A stretch of 52,900 nt of DNA from NCBI GenBank assembly GCA_027310575.1, contig DAIDAO010000048.1, positions 1 to 52,900 on the forward strand. The letters run 5' to 3'. The notes below the pieces were generated by a model, which worked only from the letters and a program-made list of their open reading frames with translations, ran no database searches and was not told where the DNA came from. Origin of the DNA: a bacterium (GTDB lineage: Archaea; Thermoproteota; Nitrososphaeria; Nitrososphaerales; Gagatemarchaeaceae). A program made the translations under genes and the position numbers. This document shows, in pieces, positions 40,268 to 48,096 of the stretch. Position 1 is the stretch's first letter, and each line of letters begins with the position of its first letter.

Positions 40268-41161
40268 TTGCGGAGACCTCACAGGGACTTCGTTGGGTAC
40301 GGGGGGGCTCCGCCAAAGTTCCAATGGCCGGGCGGCAAGAGACTCGCGCTATCCCTCGTCGTGAACTACGAAGAGGGCTCAGAGCACTCCCACCCGGTCG
40401 ACCGCACGGTCGAAGGAGTAGGCGAGTTCCTGCCTGTGGACGTGGCAGCAAGGGACGTTGGGAACGAGAGCGCCTACGAGTACGGCCCCAGGGTGGCCGT
40501 TTGGAGGATACTCGATACGTTCAGGAAGTCCGGAGTCAAAGCGACGTTCTTCGCGACAGCCGAGGCGCTCCAGGGTAACGTGGGTGCAGCCAAAGCCATA
40601 GTCGGCGCGGGGCACGAAATCTGCGACCACGGGCTCCGTTGGACTGAGCACTACAGGTACACCCGCAAGCGGGAAAAGAAGATGATAAAGCGCTCTGTGG
40701 AGCTCATCGAGGGGATTACGGGAAAGAAACCTGTGGGTTTCTATGCGAGGGAGCCGAGCGTCAACACAATTGAGATCGTTCAGGAGCTCGGGAATTTCAT
40801 CTACGACTCCGACTCCTACAGCGACGACTTGCCATACAGATACCAGGGGAAGGGGATTCTGATTCTTCCCTACACCCCCGACGCCAACGACTTCCACTTC
40901 CAGTCTCCCATGCACAGGTTCGCAAACTCTTCCGACTTCTTCGAGTATCTGAAGGATACGTTCGACGTCCTGCACGAAGAGGCCCAGTCCACGCCCAGGA
41001 TGATGTCAGTGGGGTTGCATTGCAGAGTGATAGGCAGACCGGGGCGGATCGTCGCGCTGCGCAGATTCCTGTCTTACATCTCGGGCTACGGAGATGTGTG
41101 GGTAGCCACAAGAGAACAGATAGCGAGGCACTGGCTTGAGGTCGTGGAGCCCTCTCTCTGA
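40268..41161 (+). CDS. Polysaccharide deacetylase/PuuE allantoinase-like protein
   Basis: 297 residues of the PuuE branch of the NodB fold. The characteristic stretches are FQWPGGKRLALSLVVNYEEG, SEYGPRVAVW-like YEYGPRVAVWRILDTFRKSG, VKATFFATAEAL, GHEICDHGLRWTEHY and GKKPVGFYAREPSVNTIEIV. PuuE proteins open allantoin or other cyclic amides without the usual sugar substrate. The start is TTG at 40268 with AACTCTTATCATC about 30 bases upstream. It follows the permease on the same strand but with its own promoter. Together with the GS-like, GGT and cyclase genes it fits use of cyclic N-compounds; this is inference. Confidence 0.88.
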   Translation: MRRPHRDFVGYGGAPPKFQWPGGKRLALSLVVNYEEGSEHSHPVDRTVEGVGEFLPVDVAARDVGNESAYEYGPRVAVWRILDTFRKSGVKATFFATAEALQGNVGAAKAIVGAGHEICDHGLRWTEHYRYTRKREKKMIKRSVELIEGITGKKPVGFYAREPSVNTIEIVQELGNFIYDSDSYSDDLPYRYQGKGILILPYTPDANDFHFQSPMHRFANSSDFFEYLKDTFDVLHEEAQSTPRMMSVGLHCRVIGRPGRIVALRRFLSYISGYGDVWVATREQIARHWLEVVEPSL

Positions 41162-41173
41162 CCTCCGTCGGGC

Positions 41174-41614
41174 CTAGGGATTTTGAGCCACGAGCTCCCT
41201 TATGTCGGCGGGGACGTTGGGCTCGTAGAACACCCTTACCACCCATTTGTGAAGGTCCCGTTCGGTGACTATGCCCACCATGTTGCCACCCTCCATCACT
41301 GGTAGCCGCCTGATCTTCCTTCTGAGCATCGTCGCGAAGGCCTCCCAGATTTCCGTGGTCGGGGTGACTGTCACCAGGGGTTTCGACGCGAGTGCACCTA
41401 GATTCTTTCGGAGTGCGTCTCCTCCCCGGGACAACTGCTTCACGATGTCCCTTTCGGTGACTATGCCAACGGGCTTCCCTTTCGCAGTGACCACGAGGGA
41501 GCCGACATCGCGTCTGGCCATTAACTTCGCCGCGCCGCTGATGCCGCTCTCGGAGTCGATGGTGTAGACCGTTTTTGACATGACTTGGCTGACAGTGTTT
41601 GAGTCCCCGGGCAT
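41174..41614 (-). CDS. CBS-domain pair protein
   Basis: 146 residues from the ATG at 41614, with ACTTATACACG about 30-40 bases upstream. Two CBS motifs fill the protein: VSQVMSKTVYTIDSESGISG to GKPVGIVTERDIVKQL, and KPLVTVTPTTEIWEAFATML to GNMVGIVTERDLHKW. CBS pairs bind adenine nucleotides and regulate partners. Nothing adjacent identifies a partner. The region between 41614 and 41719 is open in frame but non-coding in appearance. Confidence 0.92.
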   Translation of the reverse strand: MPGDSNTVSQVMSKTVYTIDSESGISGAAKLMARRDVGSLVVTAKGKPVGIVTERDIVKQLSRGGDALRKNLGALASKPLVTVTPTTEIWEAFATMLRRKIRRLPVMEGGNMVGIVTERDLHKWVVRVFYEPNVPADIRELVAQNP

Positions 41615-41726
41615 TCCACTCCCCTGCCATTCGTTCCCTGGACGGCGTGTATAAGTCGTTAGCTCTCTGTCAGGAGGAGCAGTACCACAAGCTCTAAAGA
41701 AGCCTGCGACATCAAGCACCTACCAC

Positions 41727-42497
41727 TTGAGCATTCTCGCCAAGCCGCAGGATGAAGCAAGGAGGATACTCGAGGCTTCTTCGAGCCGGGACGTGGTCCT
41801 GAAGCTCCTCGGCGGAATCGCAATCCTAACCAGGTGCCCTTCAGCCAACAAATACGGGCTCAAACGAAACTACCTCGACCTGGATTTCGTAGGTCATGCC
41901 AAGCAGTCGGGGGCGATAACGTCACTTTTCGGCGACTTGGGGTACCAGCCTCGAGAGAAGTTCAACGCCATGATGGGCGCGAAGAGGCTCATCTTCAACG
42001 ACCTAGAGAACCAGAGGCGGAGCGACATATTCCTCGACGTGTTCGAGATGTGCCACAAATTCAATTTCAGGCATAGGCTCAAGATGGACTCCTACACTCT
42101 TCCCCTGGCAGACCTCCTCGCGACCAAGCTGCAGATCGTCGAGGTCAACGACAAGGATTTCAGGGACATGACGTCGCTCCTCCTGGACCACGAGATAGGA
42201 AGGAGTGACGGGGAAACGGTAAACGGCCCCTACATAGCAGACCTCTGTGCCAACGACTGGGGAATATACAAGACGTTCACGATGAACCTGTCGAAGCTCA
42301 GGTCGACGGTCGGCGGCTATGACATCCCCCCTCAGGACGCAGCCGTGGTGAAGGCGAGGATCGGCGAGCTTGTCAAGATGATAGAGGAGGAGCCGAAGAG
42401 CCTCGCATGGAAGCTGAGGGCCAGGGTGGGGGAAAGGCTCCCCTGGTACGAGTTGCCGGAGGCCGACAAGCAGGTGGTCGTCGGCAAATTAGAATAG
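41727..42497 (+). CDS. Nucleotidyltransferase-fold protein (AbiEii-like)
   Basis: 256 residues. VVLKLLGGIAILTRCPS and the later YLDLDFVGHAKQ (D-x-D) match the core of the polymerase-beta nucleotidyltransferase fold. DIFLDVFEMCHKFNFRHRLK and TLPLADLLATKLQIVEVNDK complete the domain as in AbiEii/DUF1814 proteins, where the K-x-Q region is conserved. In bacteria AbiEii is the toxin of AbiE toxin-antitoxin pairs, but no AbiEi-like antitoxin is adjacent. A stand-alone nucleotidyltransferase of unknown target is the safe call. It ends two bases before the convergent metallophosphoesterase gene. Confidence 0.75.
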   Translation: MSILAKPQDEARRILEASSSRDVVLKLLGGIAILTRCPSANKYGLKRNYLDLDFVGHAKQSGAITSLFGDLGYQPREKFNAMMGAKRLIFNDLENQRRSDIFLDVFEMCHKFNFRHRLKMDSYTLPLADLLATKLQIVEVNDKDFRDMTSLLLDHEIGRSDGETVNGPYIADLCANDWGIYKTFTMNLSKLRSTVGGYDIPPQDAAVVKARIGELVKMIEEEPKSLAWKLRARVGERLPWYELPEADKQVVVGKLE

Positions 42498-42498
42498 G

Positions 42499-43452
42499 TC
42501 AGCCGGACGTAAGGATGTAGGATTTCACCTTCTCTCCGTCGAGGTCGGTCAGGAATCCGCGCAGGATTCCTTCCCCGTATTCGCTCCCGGGGTTGGCACA
42601 GGTCGTCCTCCCCATCTTGAAGACCCCGCGGGACTCGTGTATGTGTCCGTGGAGGCCGAGCAAAGGCTGGTACTTCTCGATGGCAGTGCGGCACGCGGAG
42701 CTCCCTGCCGAGACCATCTCCACGTTTCCTGCCTTGACCACGACCTTGAGGTTCTCGTCGATGCGGGGAGCCTGGTCAATCACGGTGTCAATCGGCGGGA
42801 CGTGGATGTTGAAGATGGCGGCCTTCATCGTCTTGGCCTGGTCGGCCATCCTCCCTATCATCCCGGCCAAGACATCTTCGTCGACCTCCCTCGGGCTGTT
42901 CCAGGGGGTGTGGTTGGTGTACCCGAGGGTGATCATTTCGTGTTCTCCGTCGATGTCTACAACGCGCCCTTCGGGGTTGATCACGTAGGAGGAGGAGCTG
43001 AGCACCGGGTCCAGTTCGAAAAGGTCGTCGTTTCCAGGGGATATGTAGCATTTCACCTGCGTCTTTCCGAGCCTCTCTTCCGCGAGGGAGACCCACTCCT
43101 GCACTCTTTCGACCATAAGACGCTTGAAGAGTTCCGAGACTGCGTCTGGCTTGGCCTCGAGCTCTTCGAACTCAGACTTGCTTACGATGTGGGTGTACGA
43201 ACCAGCTTCCGCCGCTTTCCTCGCAAGCTCGGCAGCTTCGGCCTTATCCTTGAGCACCAGCTCGACCCCCTGGTAGGTGCATCTGAAGCCGCCGCCGGGT
43301 TCCTCGACTATCGGGGACATCACCTTGCCGGTAATGTCTCCTCCCAGCAACAGGACGTCGGCCCCATAGAACTTGGCGGAGTTGAGGAACTTTCTGAAGC
43401 ACCTGTTGGAGCCGTGGACGTCGGTGGTGAAGTAAACCCTGGACTTGGCCAC
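42499..43452 (-). CDS. Calcineurin-like metallophosphoesterase
   Basis: About 317 residues from the GTG at 43452, chosen because ATTAATTACAT lies about 30 bases upstream. The metal motifs are VYFTTDVHGSNRCFRKFL (DxH), ADVLLLGGDITGKV (GD), YISPGNDDLFELDPVLSSSS (GN(H/D)D) and PLLGLHGHIHESRGVF (GHxH). Such proteins hydrolyse phosphomonoesters or diesters; this archaeal subgroup with a long insertion is not characterised to my knowledge. It is single-copy and divergent from the SDR gene. Confidence 0.9.
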   Translation of the reverse strand: MAKSRVYFTTDVHGSNRCFRKFLNSAKFYGADVLLLGGDITGKVMSPIVEEPGGGFRCTYQGVELVLKDKAEAAELARKAAEAGSYTHIVSKSEFEELEAKPDAVSELFKRLMVERVQEWVSLAEERLGKTQVKCYISPGNDDLFELDPVLSSSSYVINPEGRVVDIDGEHEMITLGYTNHTPWNSPREVDEDVLAGMIGRMADQAKTMKAAIFNIHVPPIDTVIDQAPRIDENLKVVVKAGNVEMVSAGSSACRTAIEKYQPLLGLHGHIHESRGVFKMGRTTCANPGSEYGEGILRGFLTDLDGEKVKSYILTSG

Positions 43453-43595
43453 GACCGCGCCTCCCCGGCGAATGTAATTAATCTGAGCGGAAGGCAGGAA
43501 TTGCATTAGATGCCACTCTCCAGGACCGGCCAGGTCGCGACCGGTTCAGAATTGTTTTAATTCGAAGACAGGAGAACCCCGCACGTGGCCCTGAG

Positions 43596-44390
43596 TTGAG
43601 AGGCACCTTTGGTCTGGCTGGAAAGCGTGTGCTGGTCACTGCTGCCAGCAGAGGGATAGGTTTCGGAGCAGCCAAGGCATTCCTCGAAGAGGGTGCCCGC
43701 GTCGTCATCAACTCGTCGAACCGCCAGAGGATTTCGGCCGCAGCCAGAGAGCTGAAAGCCGTCGGAGAAGTGCACGCTGTGGTAGGAGACCTGACGCACA
43801 AGGAGGACTTGGACAGGCTCATCGCCGAGACGAAGCGCCACCTGGGAGGAATCGACATATTCGTCTACGTCACAGGCCCGCCTGAGGCAGGCACCTTCTT
43901 AGAAAAGGGATACGACGAATGGGAAGAGGCCGCCGAACTAATGGTGGTCAGCCCAGCCTATCTTGCGAGATTGGTGGCCCTCGACATGGTCGATTCGGGG
44001 ACAAAGGGGAGCATGATCTTCCTCGCCTCAGTCACGAATAGGGAACCCATCCTGACGATTGCCACTTCCGGCGTCTGCAGAATTGCGATCTCCGGCCTTA
44101 CAAGGACGCTTGCCCGAGAGCTCGGGTCGAAGGGCATCAGGGTCAACGGGATACTTCCCGGCTACATAGACACAGCACGGGTCCAGAAGATCCTAGACAC
44201 GGCCGCGACCCGAAAGAGGATTTCGCGCTCGCAAGCGCTCAGAGAGTTGGAAGGCGAGATCCCCATGGGCAGACTTGGCACGACCAAGGAAGTGGCCCAG
44301 GTCATTCTGTTCCTTGCGAGCGAACTTTCTTCGTATGTGTCGGGGGCGCTCGTGCCTGTGGACGGAGCCTACCTGCGGTCTGTGGGTTAG
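43596..44390 (+). CDS. SDR-family protein lacking the Tyr/Lys catalytic pair
   Basis: 264 residues of the classical short-chain dehydrogenase fold. It has KRVLVTAASRGIGFGAAKAF (TGxxxGIG-like, with A for the first G), the adenine pocket VGDLTHKEDL, DIFVYVTGPPEAGTF (NNAG equivalent, changed to VTGP), LASVTNREPILTIATSGVCR and a normal C-terminus ending GALVPVDGAYLRSVG. At the positions of the YxxxK active site it has S and R (TSGVCRIAI), so canonical dehydrogenase chemistry is unlikely. Related SDRs with SNAxRA at this place are known. The start is TTG at 43596 after a TTTTAATTC box. Confidence 0.87.
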   Translation: MRGTFGLAGKRVLVTAASRGIGFGAAKAFLEEGARVVINSSNRQRISAAARELKAVGEVHAVVGDLTHKEDLDRLIAETKRHLGGIDIFVYVTGPPEAGTFLEKGYDEWEEAAELMVVSPAYLARLVALDMVDSGTKGSMIFLASVTNREPILTIATSGVCRIAISGLTRTLARELGSKGIRVNGILPGYIDTARVQKILDTAATRKRISRSQALRELEGEIPMGRLGTTKEVAQVILFLASELSSYVSGALVPVDGAYLRSVG

Positions 44391-44404
44391 GACCCGAAGA
44401 GCCG

Positions 44405-44791
44405 CTAGGCGTCCGGAGGTGCGGCTTCGGAGTGATAGTCCTGCCTCTCAGGCGTGAAGAAGTCGATGATGACGCTCTGCTCCTTTTCGTTGGTCCTCAG
44501 CTCGTGGCTGATGCCCGGCGGGATGTAGTAGGAGTCCCCCTTCTTCATCTTCCAGACAGCCTCCCCGACTCTGAATTCGCCGCCTCCTTCGAGGAAGACG
44601 CCAAACTGGGCGTGGGGGTGCGAATGAAGGGCAAACACCCGCTGAGGCTCAATCCTGTAGAGGACCATCATCCCGGCTGGAGAGTGCGTGAGAATCCTTC
44701 TCCTGACGCCCGGCATGACCTCGTGCCAGGACTCCGGCTTGTCCTCCCAAAACGCGGGGTTCGCGAACTCGTCGACCTTGCCGCTCTGCAT
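44405..44791 (-). CDS. Small cupin-domain protein
   Basis: 128 residues. The cupin motif 1 is ALHSHPHAQFGVFLEGGGEF (HxHxxxQxxxxxxG) and motif 2 is DSYYIPPGISHELR (PxxxxH). The fold probably binds a metal and a small ligand. It ends 14 bases after the convergent SDR gene and could act on, or sense, the same small molecule. Specific function unknown. Confidence 0.88.
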   Translation of the reverse strand: MQSGKVDEFANPAFWEDKPESWHEVMPGVRRRILTHSPAGMMVLYRIEPQRVFALHSHPHAQFGVFLEGGGEFRVGEAVWKMKKGDSYYIPPGISHELRTNEKEQSVIIDFFTPERQDYHSEAAPPDA

Positions 44792-44891
44792 TCTTGGCCG
44801 CCTTCCTCGAGAAGTTACAGTGATTTATGCGCTTTCGTTGGACTTCGCGGCTTTGCCAGAGCTTAAATCCGGTCAACCCTAGATTCAGCGC

Positions 44892-46028
44892 GTGTCCCTT
44901 GACGACGTAGAGGGCTCGCCCTCGCTCGAAATGGTCAACCTCGTGCTGCAGAAGCAGGCGGCGGGCGAACACATCGTGTCCCTCGCGATAGGGGAGCCTT
45001 CGTTCAACACCCCGGCCGAAATCGTCGACGTAGCATACCGCGCCATGCAGGCCGGCGAGGTTCACTACACCTCCTCCTATGGGACGGCCGAGGTGAGGGA
45101 TGCAATACGCACGAAGGTCTCGCGGAAGAACAGAATAGAGGCAGATGTGAGCAACACGATCTTCCTTACGACGAAGCTGGCCGTCTTCGCGGCTCTCGTG
45201 GCAGTGGTCCGGAAATCTTCCGAAGTCCTCATCCCCGACCCGGGCTACTTCTACAGGGAACCAGTAATTCTCTCTGGCGCCACGCCTCGATACTACGGGC
45301 TGAACGGAGACCTCTCCCTTGACGCAGACTTGGTCGGGAAGCAGATCAACGAAAGAACTCGGGCGGTCATCATCAACACCCCCTCGAACCCCACGGGGAG
45401 GGTCTACGACAAGGAGGAGCTCGGTCGGCTCTACGACGTGTGCCGCAAAAGGGGGGTGTACATCATCAGCGACGAGGCATATGAAGACCTGGTCTACGTG
45501 AAGGAGCACTCCTCGATCGGTTCCTTGGAAGATGCCCCCGAACTTGTGATATCTCTCTTCAGCCTGTCGAAGAGCTACGCCATGACAGGCTGGAGGGCAG
45601 GGTACGCGGTTGGGAGTGCGGAGATGGTGTCCCGCATTGCCAAGTTCATTGAGCACACCTATACGTCCTATCCACCGTTCATCCAGAAGGCTTCAGCCCA
45701 CGCCCTTTTGAACTGCGACCATGTGGTAGAGCAGTTTGTCCAAGAACTGGCTTCCAGGAAGAAACTCGCCGAGGGAAGGCTGGAGAGTATCAGCGGAATC
45801 GAGCCCTACACCGCTGAAGGCGCTTTCTACCTGTTTCCTAGCTACAAGCCCGACGTCTCTTCCCAGGAGCTCTCGAAGAAGATACTCCAGGAGCAGGGAG
45901 TCGCATTGCTGCCCGGCATCGCATTCGGGCCCCATGGGGAGCGTCGTCTGAGGGTCTCGTTTTCTGGGCCAACAGAGTCGCTGACCGAAGGCATGGACAG
46001 GCTGGGCGCCTTCTTCTCCGGACTCTGA
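44892..46028 (+). CDS. Class I/II aminotransferase (AspC-like)
   Basis: 378 residues of fold type I PLP enzymes. It has VSLAIGEPSFNTPAEIVDVA (N-terminal arm), YTSSYGTAEVRDAIRTKVSR, VIINTPSNPTGRVYDKEEL (NPTG motif), IISDEAYEDLVY (Asp and Tyr to PLP), LFSLSKSYAMTGWRAGYAVG (PLP lysine in SLSKSYAMTGWR) and a C-terminal RRLRVSFSGPTESL with the carboxylate-binding Arg. It probably transaminates an aliphatic or aromatic amino acid with 2-oxoglutarate. The start is GTG at 44892 after a GCTTAAATC box (about 44858-44866). It is the last gene before the right tRNA-derived repeat. Confidence 0.92.
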   Translation: MSLDDVEGSPSLEMVNLVLQKQAAGEHIVSLAIGEPSFNTPAEIVDVAYRAMQAGEVHYTSSYGTAEVRDAIRTKVSRKNRIEADVSNTIFLTTKLAVFAALVAVVRKSSEVLIPDPGYFYREPVILSGATPRYYGLNGDLSLDADLVGKQINERTRAVIINTPSNPTGRVYDKEELGRLYDVCRKRGVYIISDEAYEDLVYVKEHSSIGSLEDAPELVISLFSLSKSYAMTGWRAGYAVGSAEMVSRIAKFIEHTYTSYPPFIQKASAHALLNCDHVVEQFVQELASRKKLAEGRLESISGIEPYTAEGAFYLFPSYKPDVSSQELSKKILQEQGVALLPGIAFGPHGERRLRVSFSGPTESLTEGMDRLGAFFSGL

Positions 46029-46204
46029 CCGCCGTACTCTATCCTCTGAAACGACTAGGTTGTTATCGATATCAATTCCGTCAAGACCGCATGACATCTC
46101 GCCCGCGATTCAGAAGCGTTTCCAGCCCAGGTCTGGCTTCCCGGCCGTTGATCACCTTGAAGAAGCCGACCGAGTAACGTTTGAATCACTGGTAGGTTGA
46201 AGCG

Positions 46205-46223
46205 CAAATCCGACCCGCGGCAT
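46205..46223 (+). repeat. Right 19-bp direct repeat (putative attR), tRNA-Phe 3' end copy
   Basis: CAAATCCGACCCGCGGCAT is identical to 29301-29319 and in the same orientation. It is not part of a tRNA here: the bases upstream (GTTGAAGCG) do not form a T stem or any tRNA. It ends ten bases before the stop of the TrmB-like gene at 46233. Confidence 0.7.
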
Positions 46224-46232
46224 CTTTCTCAG

Positions 46233-47048
46233 CTACGGCCGCAGCCCCATCGATTTCATCGTAGGCCCTGCCGGGGCGGCTAGGAACCAGGCCGAATCGA
46301 AGAACGCCGCCAGCATCTTCACGAACGGCGCTCCATTTGACCAGAGCGCGACGTGCTCCGCGACGTCTTCGTCCAGGGCGTCGTTTATCGCGAGCGCGAC
46401 CGAGCCGATCTTCGTGTCGTAGATGGACGCGTTGGTCGACTGGTTCCTCACGTGGCGAACCTCGGCCATTTCGCCGATGGTCTTCACGTATTCCGCGTTC
46501 GACTTCGTTATCTCGGTTATCACCCTGAACTCCACCCCCTCCTTCGCCTTCTGGTCCATGAGGTGGAGGAAGTTCCTGAACCTGCTCAGCCGGATGATGC
46601 CGTTGGAAGACATCAACAGGGACACTTCGTCCTTGCACGCAGATATCGACTCTATGACGCGGAGGTACGTCCTGACCCTCCCTCTGACCACCGAGAAGGT
46701 CTCGGTGCTCGGCGGCGTCCCGAGGGCCGCAGGAGTGAGGCTGTCCAGGATTGACCGCTTCACTTCGCCCAGCTTCTTGAACCTGACAGTCTGGAGCGCG
46801 AACAGGTGGCCGACAGCTTCCCTGGGCTCGATCGGTTTGAACCGGGTGGGAGAGTCGAGTGTGGCATCGACCAGCCCCAGCCGCTCGAGCCTCTCCAGGA
46901 GATGGTGGGTGTTGCTCCGCTCCTTCACGGCAGCGGCTGCTATCTCGGTCGTGGTTGCGGTCCCCAGTCGTGCGGCTGCAAGGTAGACTTTGGCCTCAGA
47001 ATTGGTGAGGCCCAGCTCCACGAGGGCTTCGAGAAGGTCGTTGGGCAA
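46233..47048 (-). CDS. TrmB-family transcriptional regulator (second copy)
   Basis: 271 residues from the TTG at 47048. A GTG at 47069 would place the putative operator inside the coding sequence. It has the same plan as the protein at 6388-7266: winged helix LLEALVELGLTNSEAKVYLA, recognition region KERSNTHHLLERLERLGLVD, TRFKPIEPREAVGHLFALQT, then a sensor domain with SVVRGRVRTYLRVIESISAC and VSLLMSSNGIIRLSRFRNFL matching the first copy closely in layout. The transcription direction is away from a ParB-like gene, as in the first pair. Its stop is ten bases from the right tRNA-derived repeat. Ligand and targets unknown; autoregulation through the 18-base site is inferred. Confidence 0.9.
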   Translation of the reverse strand: MPNDLLEALVELGLTNSEAKVYLAAARLGTATTTEIAAAAVKERSNTHHLLERLERLGLVDATLDSPTRFKPIEPREAVGHLFALQTVRFKKLGEVKRSILDSLTPAALGTPPSTETFSVVRGRVRTYLRVIESISACKDEVSLLMSSNGIIRLSRFRNFLHLMDQKAKEGVEFRVITEITKSNAEYVKTIGEMAEVRHVRNQSTNASIYDTKIGSVALAINDALDEDVAEHVALWSNGAPFVKMLAAFFDSAWFLAAPAGPTMKSMGLRP

Positions 47049-47051
47049 GCT

Positions 47052-47069
47052 GTGTGTGTTGTGTGTCAC
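47052..47069 (-). promoter_or_regulatory. Putative operator matching the site at 6365-6382
   Basis: Read towards the TrmB-like gene the site is GTGACACACAACACACAC. It ends three bases before the TTG at 47048. It matches GTGTCTCACAACTGACAC at 14 of 18 positions, including the central CACAAC and both ends. The neighbouring GTGTGTCACACAC (47061-47073) is also a perfect palindrome around one base. Its place next to the TATA element suggests control of one or both divergent genes. Confidence 0.6.
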
Positions 47070-47078
47070 ACACTTAGT

Positions 47079-47088
47079 CTTTTATACA
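47079..47088. promoter_or_regulatory. Shared TATA-like element for divergent TrmB-like and ParB-like genes
   Basis: TCTTTTATACAT (its reverse complement contains TATAAAAG) lies about 26 bases before the ATG at 47110 and about 36 before the TTG at 47048. As in the first module, it is the only TATA-like box between the two genes. Confidence 0.6.
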
Positions 47089-47109
47089 TTTCCAGGCCGT
47101 TCGCGCGCC

Positions 47110-48015
47110 ATGGTCACTCGTCTGAATGAGTATCTCAACGCCGTCAGCGTCTTTGACCGCATCGAAGTGGGCTTGCTTTCGTTCTCCCGCAACCAGCTGC
47201 GGAGAGGCAAGGATGGAGACCTCTCGGACCTGGTAGCCTCGATTCACGAGCACGGCCTGCTGGAGCCCATCATAGTGAGGCCGAAGGGCAAGGGGTTCGA
47301 AGTCATCGCTGGTAACAGGCGCCTCAGGGCCTGCAAGCTCCTCAGGTTCCGCAGGGTGAACTGCATCGTCGCCGACCTCAATGACGCCGAGGCCTATGAA
47401 GTCTCGATCATCGAGAATGTGCAGCGGAGCACGCTCAATCCGCTCGAGGAGGCTATGGCCTTCAAGAAATACTGCGACGAGTACGGCTGGGGGAGCCAGA
47501 CCCGGCTCGCCAAGAAGGTCGGGAAGAGCCAGGAGTACATCTCGCACAGGCTAAAGCTGCTGGAGCTGCCGGAGGAGGTGAAGGAGGAGCTGCTCAGCGG
47601 GAGGCTGAACCCGACCACGGCGCAAGAGATGGTCTGGCTGAAGTCGGACAGCTGCAGGATCGCTGCGATGGAGATCGTGAAAGGGAGCGGTCTGGACACC
47701 AAATCCGTGAGGAGGCTGGTCCGCGACCTCAACCTCCCCGATGGCCAGCGCGTGGGCGTGGGCTTCGAGATCCCTCGCGAGGACGGCGAAGGCCGCCACG
47801 GGAAGAGCCACCTCGAAGAGGCGGTGCTGATACTGAGGATCTCCCTGGCGAGGCTCGATTGGACGCTGACAAGGGTCCAGGACCCCCAGCTGAAGTCGGT
47901 CCTGCTCGCAAAGAGGAACGAGCTGAACAAGATAGTGGACGACCTGATCCAGGTGAAGATGATCGGGGTCTACCAGGCACGGCAGATCCCGGTGATCGCG
48001 ACCCGGTCCGACTAG
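47110..48015 (+). CDS. ParB/Spo0J-like DNA-binding protein (second copy)
   Basis: 301 residues from the ATG at 47110, placed 26 bases after the TATA box. It has LVASIHEHGLLEPIIVRPKG, the GxRRLxA box FEVIAGNRRLRACKLLRFRR, the ENVQR box IIENVQRSTLNPLEEAMAF, a helix-turn-helix (QTRLAKKVGKSQEYISHRLK) and a C-terminal helical part (LLAKRNELNKIVDDLIQVKM). These correspond one-to-one with the protein at 5434-6327. The CTP-pocket residues known from bacterial ParB are conserved. There is no ParA or parS-like GTTTCACGTGAAAC sequence in the window. glyA follows after 81 bases with its own TATA box, so here the ParB-like gene appears not to lead a coupled operon. Confidence 0.9.
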   Translation: MVTRLNEYLNAVSVFDRIEVGLLSFSRNQLRRGKDGDLSDLVASIHEHGLLEPIIVRPKGKGFEVIAGNRRLRACKLLRFRRVNCIVADLNDAEAYEVSIIENVQRSTLNPLEEAMAFKKYCDEYGWGSQTRLAKKVGKSQEYISHRLKLLELPEEVKEELLSGRLNPTTAQEMVWLKSDSCRIAAMEIVKGSGLDTKSVRRLVRDLNLPDGQRVGVGFEIPREDGEGRHGKSHLEEAVLILRISLARLDWTLTRVQDPQLKSVLLAKRNELNKIVDDLIQVKMIGVYQARQIPVIATRSD

Positions 48016-48096
48016 CGCGGCACAGCCACCCGTACAGCGGATGCATCCATCTGGGGAATTCTAGTCTTAAATAGAATCGGGCAGGCTCGCCCCTCC

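Larger units (their letters stand above)
29301..46223. mobile_element. Putative tRNA-Phe-integrated genomic island, 16.9 kb
   Basis: The interval is bounded by 19-bp direct repeats made of the tRNA-Phe 3' end. It contains about 17 metabolic genes and no tyrosine recombinase, replication or capsid gene. If it was an integrative element, its integrase has been lost or lies elsewhere. Against the idea, thrB and thrC are normally core genes. An alternative is a relic of a different integration that duplicated only the tRNA end. Confidence 0.4.

Noticed and set aside
41727-42497. AbiE toxin-antitoxin system
   Set aside because: Only the nucleotidyltransferase-like gene is present; no AbiEi-like winged-helix antitoxin is adjacent.
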